In this document: positions 50,760-63,308 of the stretch, in pieces
Numbering within the stretch: the stretch's first letter is position 1
Layout: the number at the start of each line of letters is the position of its first letter
Origin: Gossypium raimondii
Lineage: Eukaryota; Streptophyta; Magnoliopsida; Malvales; Malvaceae
NCBI RefSeq assembly: GCF_025698545.1
Contig: NC_068567.1
Location: 59,091,371 to 59,155,370, forward strand
Direction of reading: 5' to 3'
DNA: 64,000 nucleotides
The notes under the pieces: model-generated
The model's database searches: none
Told to the model about the DNA's origin: nothing
What the model saw: only the letters and a program-made list of their open reading frames with translations
Position numbers and translations under genes: made by a program

Positions 50760-52356
50760 ATTAAGAATAAAGTGACATTTATTTCTGTTGACTCGGAAAT
50801 AGAAAAAGTAAACCACGCTTTTTCAGGTCTTTACCAAAGGGCTTTGCTTCGGAAAACACTGTATATATTAAACCGAGAATCACGAACAGTTTTAATCATT
50901 ATTTACTACAAAAACTAATTTCTTATAACTTTATTTATCCCATTAAAACTAACACTTGCACCCCTTTTTCATAGATTACAAAGACTTTTGGATATAGTGG
51001 CTTTTCAAGGTCCTCAATATTTCTTTACTTTCACTTTTATTGAATCAAACAATAATTAGATGAGATGGACATAAATATATAATTTATATTTGATGTAGTG
51101 ATGTAAGAATGGAATATGATGAGAGATTATTAAACATAAAGCCATTTTAATTTAATTTTAAAATTTTGATGAGATAATGGCATAATGATTTATTTAATCC
51201 TTTAATTTTAAAAATATTTTAATCTTTTAATTAATTTTTTTATTTTATTTTTGCTTTTAAACTTGTATTTTTTGTCAAATAACTCCAAAATGGATGAAAA
51301 ATTTATTTTTCTTTTATCTTTGTTGATATGAAATACACATGGACTGCCATGTGAATGAAAAATTTTAAAAAATTTATAAAATTTAAAATCATTAAAATTA
51401 TTATAAAATTATAAAAAGTAATTTTAATATTTTTAAATTTTAAAAATTAATTAAATCTTGGCTGGCATATCGGTCACGTGTATCTCACGTTAAAAAGTTA
51501 ACAAATGCTACCTTTTCTATATCCATTTTGGAAGTGATTTGATAAAAAGAAGAAAAATTAAATGAGGTGCTAAAATAATTTTTTAAATAAAATTAAAGGA
51601 CAAAAAATTATTATACCAATGATAATAGATACAGAATTTATGCGTTATCAATGCATCAAACATAAATCAAGTTTAAATTAAAAAAATAATGCATCCCAAT
51701 TATATTCCCTTAAATTAATAGAGATATAGTTTGCTTTGTCCACAAATTTGGTATAAATGAGATTTTAAATATTTGATAAGATTTCTTGAAAACAAATATA
51801 AATTAGTTGGTAAAATCATGTTTTGTGTTATTGGTTGAATTATATAAAGCTAACGATAGACTTAATTAATGAAATTAAAATCTTACAAAGCATACACCCA
51901 TTCATTATAACGTTATCATGTATGATACAAAATTATGATTATTATACAGAAAAGAATGAAGATGAGAGCCTTGAAGATTTGACTAAGTTTAGTAAACTAA
52001 ATTCGGTCTAAAATCTTAATACATTGCTAGCGGTAAGCTGCTACTTTCAAATTAGCCGGCCGGTGGCCAAGTTAAATTGATAATAAATGTTTTTATATCA
52101 GTGTAAATAAATAGATGATGTTTGAAAAAAATACTAGGTCTTCACGTGAAGCTGAAAGACAGCTCGCCATTGCAATTTGCTTTTCGTTTCCACTATGCTT
52201 AACCAGAAGCAGGCAAGCAGCTACATGCTAATTGTCTACCAACTCATCATTGCTCCATTATTGTTATTTCGAATTAGCCCATTTTTCCCTTTTCAATGGC
52301 GGTTCCTTATAGCCGGCTTTCTTTACTTTTTCTCTATGTTGACTAAATTTTTGGCC

Positions 52357-52364
52357 TATAAATA
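52357..52364 (+). promoter_or_regulatory. TATA box of POD3
   Basis: TATAAATA followed by a run of C, about 130 bp upstream of the start codon. Confidence 0.7.
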
Positions 52365-52492
52365 AACCCCCACCTCTGCTCTGCTCTCCCATCCCACAAA
52401 CTCACAATCAATTACATCCACTGTACACACACAACATATCTTTCTCTTTGCTCTTCATCCTTGGTTATAATCCCAGTCTACTAACTACGATA

Positions 52493-53660
52493 ATGAAGGG
52501 TGCTTACACCAACCCACGTTTCTCCCTTGCAATGACTGTCATGCTTGCCATGGCTGCTGCATTGGTGCAAGCTCAGGGAACTCGAGTTGGGTTCTATGCA
52601 AGAACATGCCCTCGAGCTGAATACATTGTTAGGTCAGCAGTTCAGTCCCATTTCCGTTCTAATCCTAACATTGCACCTGGCTTGCTGAGGATGCACTTCC
52701 ATGACTGCTTTGTTCAGGGATGTGACGCCTCCATCCTCATTGATGGCCCTAATACGGAGAAAACCGCCCCTCCAAACCGATTGTTGAGAGGGTATGAAGT
52801 TATTGACGATGCAAAAACTCAGCTCGAAGCTGCATGTCCTGGTGTCGTCTCATGCGCTGATATTCTAACTCTTGCAGCTCGTGACTCCGTCTTTCTGGTA
52901 AACATTACTACGTTTTCTTAATCATATACTACTAAAAGCTCTGTCAATGAATGGCTGATTATGTTTATCTTGCATATATGAAATGCAGACGAGAGGAATA
53001 AACTGGGCGGTCCCTACTGGACGCAGAGATGGGAGGGTTTCATTGGCATCGGATACCACCATTTTGCCTGGATTTAGAGAGTCCATTGATTCTCAAAAGC
53101 AAAAGTTCGCCGCCTTTGGTCTCAACACTCAAGACCTTGTTGCTCTCGTTGGTAAGTAATTTTACTTCTATAACGTTCTAAAGTTTCTATCTGATTAACA
53201 TCGAGTCTGGTTGACTTAACATTTGTTCCTGCTTGTTGTTGCAGGAGGACACACCATAGGGACTTCAGCTTGCCAGCTTTTTAGCTACAGATTATACAAC
53301 TTCACCAACGGTGGTCCAGACCCCACAATGAACCCAGCATTCGTGCCTCAACTGCAAGCACTTTGCCCACAAAACGGTGACGGTTCAAGTCGCATTGATT
53401 TGGACACCGGTAGTGGAAACAGGTTCGACACCTCCTTCTTCGCCAACTTGAGGAATGGTCGGGGAATACTAGAGTCCGATCAAAAATTGTGGACTGATCC
53501 CTCCACCAGGACTTTTGTGCAGCGCTTCTTGGGTGAGAGAGGCTCGCGGCCTTTGAACTTTAACGTGGAATTTGCAAGGTCCATGGTGAAGATGAGCAAC
53601 ATTGGTGTGAAGACGGGCACTAATGGCGAAATTCGAAGAATTTGCTCTGCCATTAACTAA
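52493..53660 (+). CDS. Class III secretory peroxidase (POD3), Peroxidase N1-like
   Basis: Exons 52493-52897, 52989-53151 and 53245-53660; product 327 residues, normal for the family. Signal peptide is residues 1-28 ([10 protein letters not shown] through ALVQAQ), mature protein from [13 protein letters not shown]. Distal Arg66 and His70 lie in [17 protein letters not shown], with the first calcium site. [18 protein letters not shown] and [11 protein letters not shown] follow. Proximal His192 is in [10 protein letters not shown]. An NFTNG glycosylation sequon, [15 protein letters not shown] (second calcium site) and the final RRICSAIN complete it. Very similar to tobacco Peroxidase N1 as I recall it. 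Residue 44 is Tyr (RAEYIV), where POD2, POD4 and POD1 encode Ser. The start at 52493 is chosen because it opens a proper signal peptide; a longer in-frame start at 52448 lies in the leader. Confidence 0.92.
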
Positions 53661-53707
53661 TTTAACTGCAGTTTTATGCAGTTAATCAGGGGGGGTGATG
53701 GTTCTTT

Positions 53708-54777
53708 TATAAATTAGCGTAAGCTGATGAAAAAAATCTAAAAAATGTTTTTTTTTTAAATATTACACATGATTTTTTCCCTATGTTAATAATTTTGTTT
53801 AATTGTATCCTTATATTTTTCAATGGAATTATATTTGAATTTTGTTTTATATCTTCCTTACACTTTAAGATTTCAGCTTTTAGTTATAATAGTTGCTCCA
53901 TTATATCCATTTTGTAGTTTGACTTATTTCACAACAATTGCTCAATAATTGTTTCTCTCCATTATTTATTGATAGGGTCCTGTTAACATATTTCTACAAA
54001 CGTTGATTATTAGGAGAAATTAACACAAATATTTAACATAAACGTTGTTGAAGAAAACATTTCAAAGTAATAAAATCATTTCACTAATTTTATTTTATTG
54101 TCTATTTGTCTCCTGATGCGCCACCAAACTTCTGTTTTAGAGGATGAAAAGCTCAACTATACGAGTACTATGATCCAATCAAATTAAACAAAATCCAAGA
54201 CGACAGATAAAAGGGATATTACATCGAGAATATTTAATGTATAGTTAGTGTAAGTTTTATGTACCATTAATAAATAATAATATGATACATCATTATTAAA
54301 AATTGGGATAATATAAATTGTGGTTCTTGAACTTGGGAATGAGGTCCATTTTAGTATTTGTACTTTTTATATTCACTTTGGTACTTGAACTTGACAATTA
54401 GATTTATTTTGTTCTCTAAACTTAGATTTTTCAAGATTTGATGATATGATTAGTGTTTTAGAACATAATTGGATTGGTTAGTAAAGAAGACAACTTGTCA
54501 AGTCCTTACTAATAAAAGTTGAGATTAAATCTCTTACATTTCTAAAGGAAATATTGACCGTTTATACAACAAGTGGATATTTCGAAGAATCATGATATAA
54601 ATGTTGTAAAATATTCATCTCCCTGTCTTTTTCATACATAAGGATGGAGAATTATCATTTTCATATATGATGATGTTATATAAATATATACTTTGAAAAA
54701 CATTATAAATATTCTTAATTAATTAATAAAATACATCATTCTCATTCTTCTCCTTTTTTTTTTTTTTTGTTCTTTTT
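53708..54777. other. Spacer between POD3 and POD4
   Basis: To about 54070 the diverged 3' part of the duplicated segment. 54330-54480 resembles 27450-27560. A T-rich tract (54753-54768) directly precedes the point where POD4 homology begins. No gene. Confidence 0.5.
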
Positions 54778-55646
54778 AACTCGAGTTGGGTTCTATGCAA
54801 AAACATGCCCTCGAGCTGAATCCATTGTTAGGTTAACAATTTAGTCTCATTTCCGTTCTAATCCTATTATTGCACCCGGCTTGCTGAGGATGCACTTCCA
54901 TGACTGCTTTGTTCAGGGATGTGACGCCTCCATCCTCATTGGCGGCCCTAATACGGAGAAAACCCCCCTCCCAACATCATGTTGAGAGGGTATGAAGTTA
55001 TTGCGATGCCAAAACTCAGCTCGAAGCTGCAGGTCCTGGTGTCGTCTCATGCGCTGATATTCTAACGCTTGCAGCTCGAGACTCCGTCTTTCTGGTAAAC
55101 ATATTACTGTATTTTCTTAATCATATACTACTAAAAGCCCTGTCAATTAATGCAACGGCTGATTATGTCTTTCATACGTATATGAAATGCAGAAGAGAGG
55201 AATAAACTGGGCCAATTTGCCTGGATTTAAAGAGTCAATTGATTCTCAAAAGCAAAAGTTCGCCGCCTTTGGTCTCAACACTCAAGACCTTGTTGCCCTC
55301 GTTGGTAAGTAATTTTACTTCAACAATGTTCCAAAGCTTTTATCTGATTAATATTGCTTCTGGTTGTGGTTGGCTTAACATATGTTTGCTGTTGTTGCAG
55401 GGGGACACACCATAAGGACTTCAGCTCGCCTGCTCTCTAACTACAGATTATACAACTTCACCAACGGTGGTCCAGATCCCGCAATCAACCCAGCATTCGT
55501 GCCTCAACTGCAAGCACTTTGCCCACAAAACGGTGACGACACAAGGCGCATTGATTTGGACACCGGTAGTGGAAACAGGTTTGACACCTCCTTCTTCGTT
55601 AACTTGAGGAATGGTAGGGAAATAGAGTACAATAAAAAATTATAGA

Positions 55647-58600
55647 TGTAACACCCGTTACCCGTATTCAACATCGGAATAGGGTACGAGGCATTACTAG
55701 AACACATACAATTGTAAACGTATTTAACCGAATTATAAAACTTCATTTAAATTAAAACTTTCAAATTATTAACATGCTTTTATAAATTTTTATAATATAT
55801 TCTCAAAATATTATATTCATAATAAATAGGACCTACGAGACCGATACATATTCATGCAATTCACAAGTCTTAATAATTCAATGCTTTATTTCCATTTCAT
55901 TCAATACACAAATTTCTCATGTTCACAATTCAAATCATTAAGTTCAATACTAATATATATTTACCATTTAACTCAACGCTTATCGATTATACCATTCATT
56001 AACACATTTATGAAATTCTCAATTTTGCAATGAAAATATCACTTTAGCTTAAATAACAACATCAATTCAACTCATCATCATGGTATAAATTCACTACCAC
56101 TTATCCATTTACTATAATTCTTTTGGTCTCATTTGTCACTTACCATCCTTAATCAAATTAGGGAACGGTTACGGAAAATTGAGTACTTCACTTCCACTTT
56201 GCCATAGTATAACTATGATATTGTGTATGATCACTTAGCACTTTCCGAAGCCATAGCCTTGCCATGGTCTTACACAGATCACATTTATCACTTGTCACTT
56301 GTCACTTGTCACTGATCAGATAAGTGTAGCTAAAACTACCACTTATCACTTGTCACTTGTCACCGATCAGATAAGTGTAGCTAAAGCTACCACTTATCAC
56401 TTGTCACTTGTCGCCGATCAGATAAGTGTAGCTAAGCTACCACTTATCACTTGTCACTGATAAGAAGTACTCAAATCCGATGTTCCGCTCAATTTGATCA
56501 TTTATTCGATTTTCGCATTGTTATTTTATTCTCAATTCATCAACAAATATATCTCATCATACATTATATAATTCATGAAATTAACATGTAATCATTAAAT
56601 TTCAGCCATATAAACTTACTATTTCATTACCTTTCCACACTCGTTTCCTATGCACATCACACAAGATATAAACATATCATTCAACCATAGTCGCAAGCTA
56701 GTGTATTTAAACATAACTCTTTTTGGAACTAACCATATGATAAACCATTTCACTAGAGATTACATAATTTAAACCTTACCACCCTTTTTATGATCACAAG
56801 CATATTTCCAATTAGGCACTTACCATTTCAATGCATAACTTATAAATTTAACGTGGCATAATCCAGCCACTACTTGGCCAAAGCCTAAGCATGTACACCA
56901 AATATGTTAGCCAAATACACATATAGCATAAGCATTATAAGCATGGATGAGCACAACATTTATTCATGTATCATGCTTACCAACATGTGTTAATTCATAA
57001 ACCATTCATGACATTACTTCATGCCAAATCATATACCGAATATACCATACACACATACTATGAACATTATTTTTCACACATGAGCTTAAACCATGACCAA
57101 TAATGCACAAATATAAGCATCATTTATATTTCATCGTTTATCAATTATAATCAAGCATATGACCAATTATACACAAATCATTCATATATTTCCCAATTTT
57201 TCTTCCTCCTCCTCTCCATTCCACATCCTTAATGTGTATAACACATTTAAACAACATTATCCATACTATCACTATTTTCGTGTATGTAAATTCAAGCTGT
57301 CTGTCTGAGTCAAAGTCACTAATTTATTTTCTCTGAAACTAGACTCACATATCTTCTTACAATAAAATTTTCAGAATTTTTGGTCTAGCCAATAAGTATA
57401 GTTTATTCTTTAAAGTTTCCCTGTTTCACTGTTCGACAGTTCTGACCCCTCTTCACTAAAAATTAATTATCTCATTGTACAGAATTCTAATGATGTCTTC
57501 GTTTATTTCTATTGAAAATAGACTCATTGAGGATTTTAAATATATAAATTATAACCTATAATTATTTTTGTACAATTTTTAATGATTTTTTCAATTCAGA
57601 ATAGGGGATTCCAAAATCATTCTAACCCTGTCTCACCCAAGATCAAATATCTCATAATATAAAATTCTTTTGTGTACACCATTTCTTTTATGTGAAAATA
57701 GACTCATTCAGCTTTAATTTCATATATCATTCAGCCTTTAATTCAATTTCCACCATTTTGGGTGATTTTTTAAAGTCACACAACTGTTGTTGTCTAAACC
57801 GTTTTATTGCTGAATGTACTCTTTCATAATTTTTCACTTTTTCTCACTTTTCTTTTTATCGATCAAGGTCAATTTCTCGTCTTTCTTGATTTATAACAAC
57901 ACATTTAACTTATTTAACACTCACATTATTCAATTTAATTCAAAAATCACTCTTTGGAAAAAATACATTTTCGCCCCTAAACTTTTCATTTATTCCTATT
58001 TCATCCCTAGGCTCGAAAAATGAAATTCATGCAATTCAATCCCATTTTCAAGCCTAAACGAAATTCATATGTATCTATAACAGTTCATAGATTTCACAAA
58101 AATCAAAATTTTTCCTTTGAATTTCACAAGTTTACCATTTAGTCCCTAAATCCAATTTCACCCAAAATCACTTTGTAAATGTTGTTTATTTACTAACAAC
58201 CTTTCATTTTGTACCAAAAATTTTCAATTTTCAGCATGTTCATCCATGGCACAATTTCCATACATTGATAACTTTTCAAATAAATCCTCAAATTAAAGAG
58301 AACATGTTATCTCGATCTCAAAAATTTAAAAATTATTAAAAACGGGACATGATTACTTACCAATTTATGCCAAGAAACTCTCTTTTCTCTCTCCTAGGGT
58401 TTCCATGTAAATTTTGGGGAAGAAAATGATAGAAAAAGATGATATGTTCATGTAATTAATTATCATCTTTTAATTTCCCCAAATTCCAATTTAGTCCTTT
58501 TCATTTTCTCAAATTCCATGGATGATTCATCCATAAAAATCTACCATCTTTTGATTGATAGTCTATTTACCATATAAAGACCTCTAGTTTTGAATTTCAT

Positions 58601-58826
58601 AGCTATTTAACCTTTCTAGCTTCTAGAATTCAATTTCTACATTTGATACAAATAGGTTCTTTCCTTAATTAATCACTAAATCGATAAAATTTTCATATCA
58701 ATATTTTCATGCAACCTTCCTATCATAATGTAACACATGTCATAATTTTAAAATAAATTTTTTTCCTCGTCGGATTTGTGGTCCCGAAACCACTGTTTTG
58801 ACTAGACCCAAAATCGAGCTGTTACA
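55647..58826 (-). mobile_element. Solo LTR, 3180 bp, inserted in POD4 exon 3
   Basis: Starts TGTAACACCCGTTACCCG and ends GAGCTGTTACA (7-bp inverted ends TGTAACA/TGTTACA). The target duplication is ATAGA at 55642-55646 and ATGGA at 58827-58831, with one substitution. Orientation is minus by comparison with the U5-like end of the LTR at 24439-27438 (AATGCCTCGTACCCTATTCC when read in reverse). There is no internal coding region. Peroxidase sequence continues on both sides exactly at the duplication. Confidence 0.9.
56317..56470. repeat. 51-bp tandem repeat inside the LTR, three units
   Basis: CAGATAAGTGTAGCTAA occurs at 56317, 56368 and 56419. Units also contain iterated CACTTGTCACTTGTCAC. A likely LTR-internal minisatellite. 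Confidence 0.85.
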
Positions 58827-58921
58827 ATGGACCAATTCCTCCACCAGGACCTTTGTGCAGCGTTTCTTGGGTGAGAGAGGCTCACTGTCGTTGAATTGTA
58901 ACGTGAAATTCACAAGGTCCA

Positions 58922-60184
58922 TGATGGTCACTAAACTAACTATAATTAAGATAAAAGCAAGCGCACCTATCGAACAATAGTATAGTTATGGTGAGTAGGG
59001 AATATCGTATCCACGAGAACTAAAAGTACTAGTAATTATCGTTTTTCTATTATTTAGCCGATAAATTGGAGTTATTGTTTTTAATCTAAATTTACTAATC
59101 TAATTTAACTAAGAACACAACAGAGAATGAAATAGGATAATAATCGAAGATAACCAATGAGAAAGACAATACCTAGGAAAGAATCCACCTAGACTTCACC
59201 AATTATTCTGAATCTGAATTAAACGATTTATCCACTTGTGTCTTGATCCATAGAAAGCCCTAAATTATGCTAATATCTCTTTCGAGAGTAAGAACAGTTG
59301 ACTCTAGGTTGATTAATTGAAATCTCTTTCTAGTTAAAACCCCTATCGTCGCATTAACTCGATCTATGGATTCCTCTATTCGATTTGACTCTAATCCGAT
59401 AGATTTATATCATCCTATTTCTAGGATTGCATGCAACTCCAGTCAATTATGCTAGATCTACTCTTAAACAGGGACTTTTGCTCCATTGAAATAAGCACAT
59501 TAAACTTGAATTAGTATTCCAGAAATATTAAAATAAATAATTGAGAATAAGAATCAAGTATTTATCGCGTAAATCAGAAATCAAATAATAAGATTCATCA
59601 TAGGTTTCATCTTCCCTAGGTATCTAAGGAATTTAGTTCATAATTCTGAATAGAAACATCTCAAAGTTAGGATAACCACAAGACATAAAGAAACTCAATA
59701 AAACTTTAAAAGAAATTAAAAAGAGATCTTCGATCTTGATGGAGATCCGCTTCCGAGTTGATTCCGATGGCGTTCATTGAGTGTTTTCTTCAATCTTCTC
59801 TGATAGTTCCCTTAGGTCTTCTTCTAATTGGTATTTATAGACTTTAGAATGTTCAAAAAGTCTAAAAATTGAGTTTTTCCACGTATCTAGGAAGCAGGTT
59901 GTAAAATAGACACAGGCTGGCACATGGGCGTGTGGCCAGCTCGTGTGGCTCACACTGGCGTTTGCCTAGCCCATGTGAAAATCTCAGACCATGTAGATCC
60001 TAAAAATAGCTCTTTTTGTTCGATTTTGGCTTATTTTTCGCTCCTTTCACTCCCCAATGCTCACCTAAGTATAGAAATGTGAATTTAACGGATTACGAGC
60101 ATCTAATTCACTAATTTAGATAATAAATCATCTAAAAATGTATCAATAATAAGATTAAAAATATGTTACTTTTATGACTTATCA
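58922..60184. mobile_element. Solo LTR, 1263 bp (family L2), inserted in POD4 exon 3
   Basis: Starts TGATGGTCACTAAAC and ends GACTTATCA (TGAT/ATCA inverted ends). The target duplication is GTCCA at 58917-58921 and GTACA at 60185-60189, one substitution. Removing it rejoins the AGGTCC / ATGGT codons of the SMVKMSN block. Same family as 48905-50130. Confidence 0.9.
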
Positions 60185-60266
60185 GTACATGGTTAAGATG
60201 AGTAACATTGGTGTGAAGACAAGCACAAATAGTGATATTAAAAGAATTTGCTCTGCCATTAACTAA

Positions 60267-60650
60267 TTTAACCGCAACTTTATGAAGTTAATCAGGGTGA
60301 TAGTTCTTTTCTTAATTAGCATAAGCTGATGGAAAAAATCTAAAAATTGCCTTATGCAAAAAAAAAAAATTAGAAAATATTACACATGATAATTTTTTAT
60401 ATCTATTTATGTGATGTTAATATTTTGTATAATTGTATATTATATTTTTCAAAGGAATTAATATTTGGATTTTGTCTTATAATCTTCCTTTACTATAATA
60501 GGGTCCTCTTAACATACTTCTATAAACATTGGTTTATTAGGAAAAATTAACACAAAATTATACCACTAAATTTATTATATATTTTGTGTCTTTGTCTCAA
60601 TTATATAAGCATTAATACCCATCCTTCCACTTTTCCACCCAACCAAAACA
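60267..60650. other. 3' flank of POD4
   Basis: Homologous to the 3' flanks of POD2 and POD3 (TTAGCATAAGCTGATGGAAA; AATAGGGTCCTCTTAACATA near 60497 against 53975), so the duplicated unit extended well past the gene. No other gene. Confidence 0.65.
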
Positions 60651-60880
60651 AGGGCGAAGCCAGAATAATTTTTTAAAGGGGCCGGATGAAATTTTAATTT
60701 TTTATAGTGTATATCTTTATAATTTGTAAATGATTAAATCAAATTTTTATAATTTTAGGGAGGGCCAAAGTGCAATTTTATCTTTACTAATTTAAATTTT
60801 AAGAAATTTTAAGGTCCTAATAGTAATTTTACATTTTAGAGGGGCTAGGTCCCCTGCCAACCCCCTAGCTTCGCCTCTAC
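60651..60880. mobile_element. Short inverted-repeat element (MITE-like), 230 bp
   Basis: Left end AGGGCGAAGCCAG and right end CTAGCTTCGCCTCTAC are imperfect inverted repeats. Flanks AACCAAAACA (60641-60650) and AACCAAACAC (60881-60890) look like a 9-10-bp target duplication with one indel. Relative of 37205-37470. Non-coding. Confidence 0.65.
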
Positions 60881-62339
60881 AACCAAACACACATTTTTAT
60901 TCTACAAGTAGGTTTAGGGTGTGGCAAGTGTCTTATAGAGTTTAGTAAAAAAAATTAAAATTTTAAAATATAAATATAGGTGACACTTGTTTCACCCAAT
61001 TATATGTGTCAATTATTATTTATTTATGGTACATGAACCTCATGCGATGAGGGTGCATTAAATATTATTTCTTATAATAAATTTATGTTATCTCATTTTT
61101 TTAAGTATATAAACTTCTATATATTACAAGACTTTGGATGAGAATATATTGAGAGCATTTTATTTGTTCATTAAGGAACTGATTGTGTGAGTGTAATTGA
61201 AGTGTAAAGCTTTAGTGTTTATAGTCTAAATTCTCAGGAGAGGATTTAAAGATGAGTGTTCTAGTTTTTAAGTACAAAGTTGAGATCCCTATACTTAGAG
61301 AGTGATAGAGTATGATTCACTTGTTGTATTTTGAACTAAAAATAGTGGAATTACTCATTGAGCTAGACTCAACAGACGTAGGAAAATCGAACTACGTAAC
61401 AAATTTTGGTGTTTTTTTGTTATTTTGTTTATACAATTTTCACAGTGCCAAGTTATACTAGCCATTACTGTCAAGCATTTTTATTCAACTTAGGCAGTTC
61501 AAGCCATTAACAACTTTAGGTCCCAATAACCTGCACAAGTCATACAACTCAATTGTATAATGAAAGCTGTGAAAAAGAGAGATCAATCAATGCGAGGATA
61601 CTTAGTTAAGGTGCAGTTGATTTTGTGATAATTTGGTGAGTTACAGGCATACCGTATCAAAGATCATACCTATTTCTACTATATTGTTTGGCCTTCAAAT
61701 GAATATGTATAACACCCAAAATTTTTGATGTCGTAAATCATGTCGTACTAAAACTCAACTAGTTGAACTTCCAAGAATGAGTATTGTATTTATTATCTTT
61801 TAATTTTTAATTAAATGTGACACTAAAGAAAGCATCAGAATTGAACTGTAAAAGGAATAATAGAAGTGACTTATGGACTAAATCATAGAGGATAGAGAAT
61901 TATATTACGCTTAATGTAAGGGGGATATGGGTATCGGTACCCAACAGCCAAGTATCGATACCTTATAGCAGCCAAGTCTCGGTACCTCACTTAGAGGTAT
62001 CAATATTTCATAGACCTTTCTTAAAGCATAGCTAGATCGTATAATAGGTCAGAGTCACCATTTAATAACATAGATTATCCATATGGAGACACTAGAATAG
62101 AGTCACCACTAGAAAGACACCGATAATCAACTGTATCACTAGAGGTTCCTTTAGGCATCGAATGTGACGACATCTATCAGACTGTCGTCAACTTGAGTTA
62201 AGGGTGTCATAATATGAGTTTGTTATACGATGATAATTTCAAGTCAACATCCTTATGGATTATGTAAACACTGTGTTTTACTTAACCCTTAGGCACGCCA
62301 AAAGGACTTATTTTCTCAATTATCTATGACTACTAACAT
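60881..62339. other. Transposon-derived spacer, including a probable copia LTR 3' part
   Basis: 61330-61440 (TTGAGCTAGACTCAACAGACG, ATCGAACTACGTAACAAATTTT in two adjacent blocks) has the look of a copia-type LTR R-U5 end, consistent with the copia gag relic downstream. 61709 starts another TATAACACCC LTR-like sequence. 61925-62015 contains repeated GGTATCGATACC-like motifs. No intact gene. Confidence 0.45.
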
Positions 62340-63240
62340 TGTTGTACAACAAACTAATGCAACTTCTTCATACCAACAATTAGGCTATGCTTCAAAACCA
62401 CCATTTAGGCCTCCTTATCAAATTTTCTAGGGCAGAGGTCCAGCACCTTCCGGGGGTTGGAGACAAAAAGGTCAAATGTGCGATCACATTGTTATCATCG
62501 ATTTGACCAATCAAATGTTGGAATTTCAAGTACTCCTTTAGTTCCAAGGACCGCCAATCATTGTACCTTTGAGTTTGGGTTCTCACACAACTATAGCTAC
62601 AATAGACTTGCATCAGATCCCTTTCATACAACTGAATTTCCTTTTGTAACTTTGGGTTCTCTAGTTCCAATGGTCTCATACTCACAACTCGAGCCTACTC
62701 CTCAAATCCACTCTATTGTTGCAACTCCAAAAATGATCCATGATAGCGCCTAGTATCCCGATTCTAGAGCCACGAATCATTTCACCAATAATGTTTATTT
62801 GACCAACTCCTCTCTATATCATAGTTCAAGTAAAATTTTGTTAGGGAATGGATGTAGTTTGCCTATTGCTAATGTTGGTCAATCATCTTTACTTATAAGA
62901 ACTAGACTTTTATCTCTAAAACATTCATTTCATTTCCCTAACATTGCAAACAACTTGTTGTCAATATCTAAGTTCGTGTGGTTCATCAACTATATCTACT
63001 AGTATACTCATTAAGACTCAAGACAATGAAAATCTTTGTTACCTATCATCTTAACAAGATTCCCTTATAACATGGCACCGAAAAATGGGTCATTCTTCTC
63101 TTGAAGCTTTGTTATATATTTTAAGAGATTGTAATGAGTCTTTTTCTAGCAATAAAAAGTTGAACTTTTGTGTAGCTTGTAGACTTGAAATTCATAAATA
63201 TTGTTTGTTTTAAATGAAAAATCTTACAAAAAGTGTTCAT
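62340..63240 (+). pseudogene. Degenerate Ty1/copia gag-protease-preintegrase
   Basis: From about 62370 a gag tail (PPFRPPYQIF, a stop, GGWRQKGQMCDH-like zinc-knuckle region) leads to YPDSRATNHFTNNVYL (62750-62800), GNGCSLPIANVGQSS and FPNIANNLLSISKFV. The GAG-pre-integrase block follows in other frames: TWHRKMGHSSLEALLYIL and CVACRLEIHKY (63065-63215). The protease Asp-Ser-Gly triad is DSR. Several stops and frameshifts. Dead element. Confidence 0.8.
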
Positions 63241-63308
63241 AAATATAAATTGAAGGCTTTAAGGCAAATATCAAAAAATAGATAAAATGAATATAGCTAT
63301 GAAGTTTA

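Larger units (their letters stand above)
50760..54070 (+). repeat. Duplicated segment, copy B (contains POD3)
   Basis: Homologous to 40435-43390. The near-identical core is 52086 to about 53707. About 51120-51640 is an insertion or unrelated AT-rich stretch absent from copy A. Confidence 0.9.
54778..60266 (+). pseudogene. Class III peroxidase POD4, pseudogene split by two LTR insertions
   Basis: Homology to POD3 begins abruptly at 54778, inside exon 1 (ACTCGAGTTGGGTTCTATGC), so promoter, start codon and signal peptide are lost. Exon 1 (54778-55094) has an in-frame TAG near 54842 and small indels around 54965-55005. Exon 2 (55193-55304) has a 51-bp deletion that removes the VPTGRRDG region. 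Exon 3 runs 55401-55646, then is interrupted by LTR 55647-58826, resumes 58827-58921, is interrupted by LTR 58922-60184, and finishes 60185-60266 with the same stop. GGHTIR replaces GGHTIG. 3' flanking sequence after 60266 is still homologous to the POD2/POD3 flank. Confidence 0.93.
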
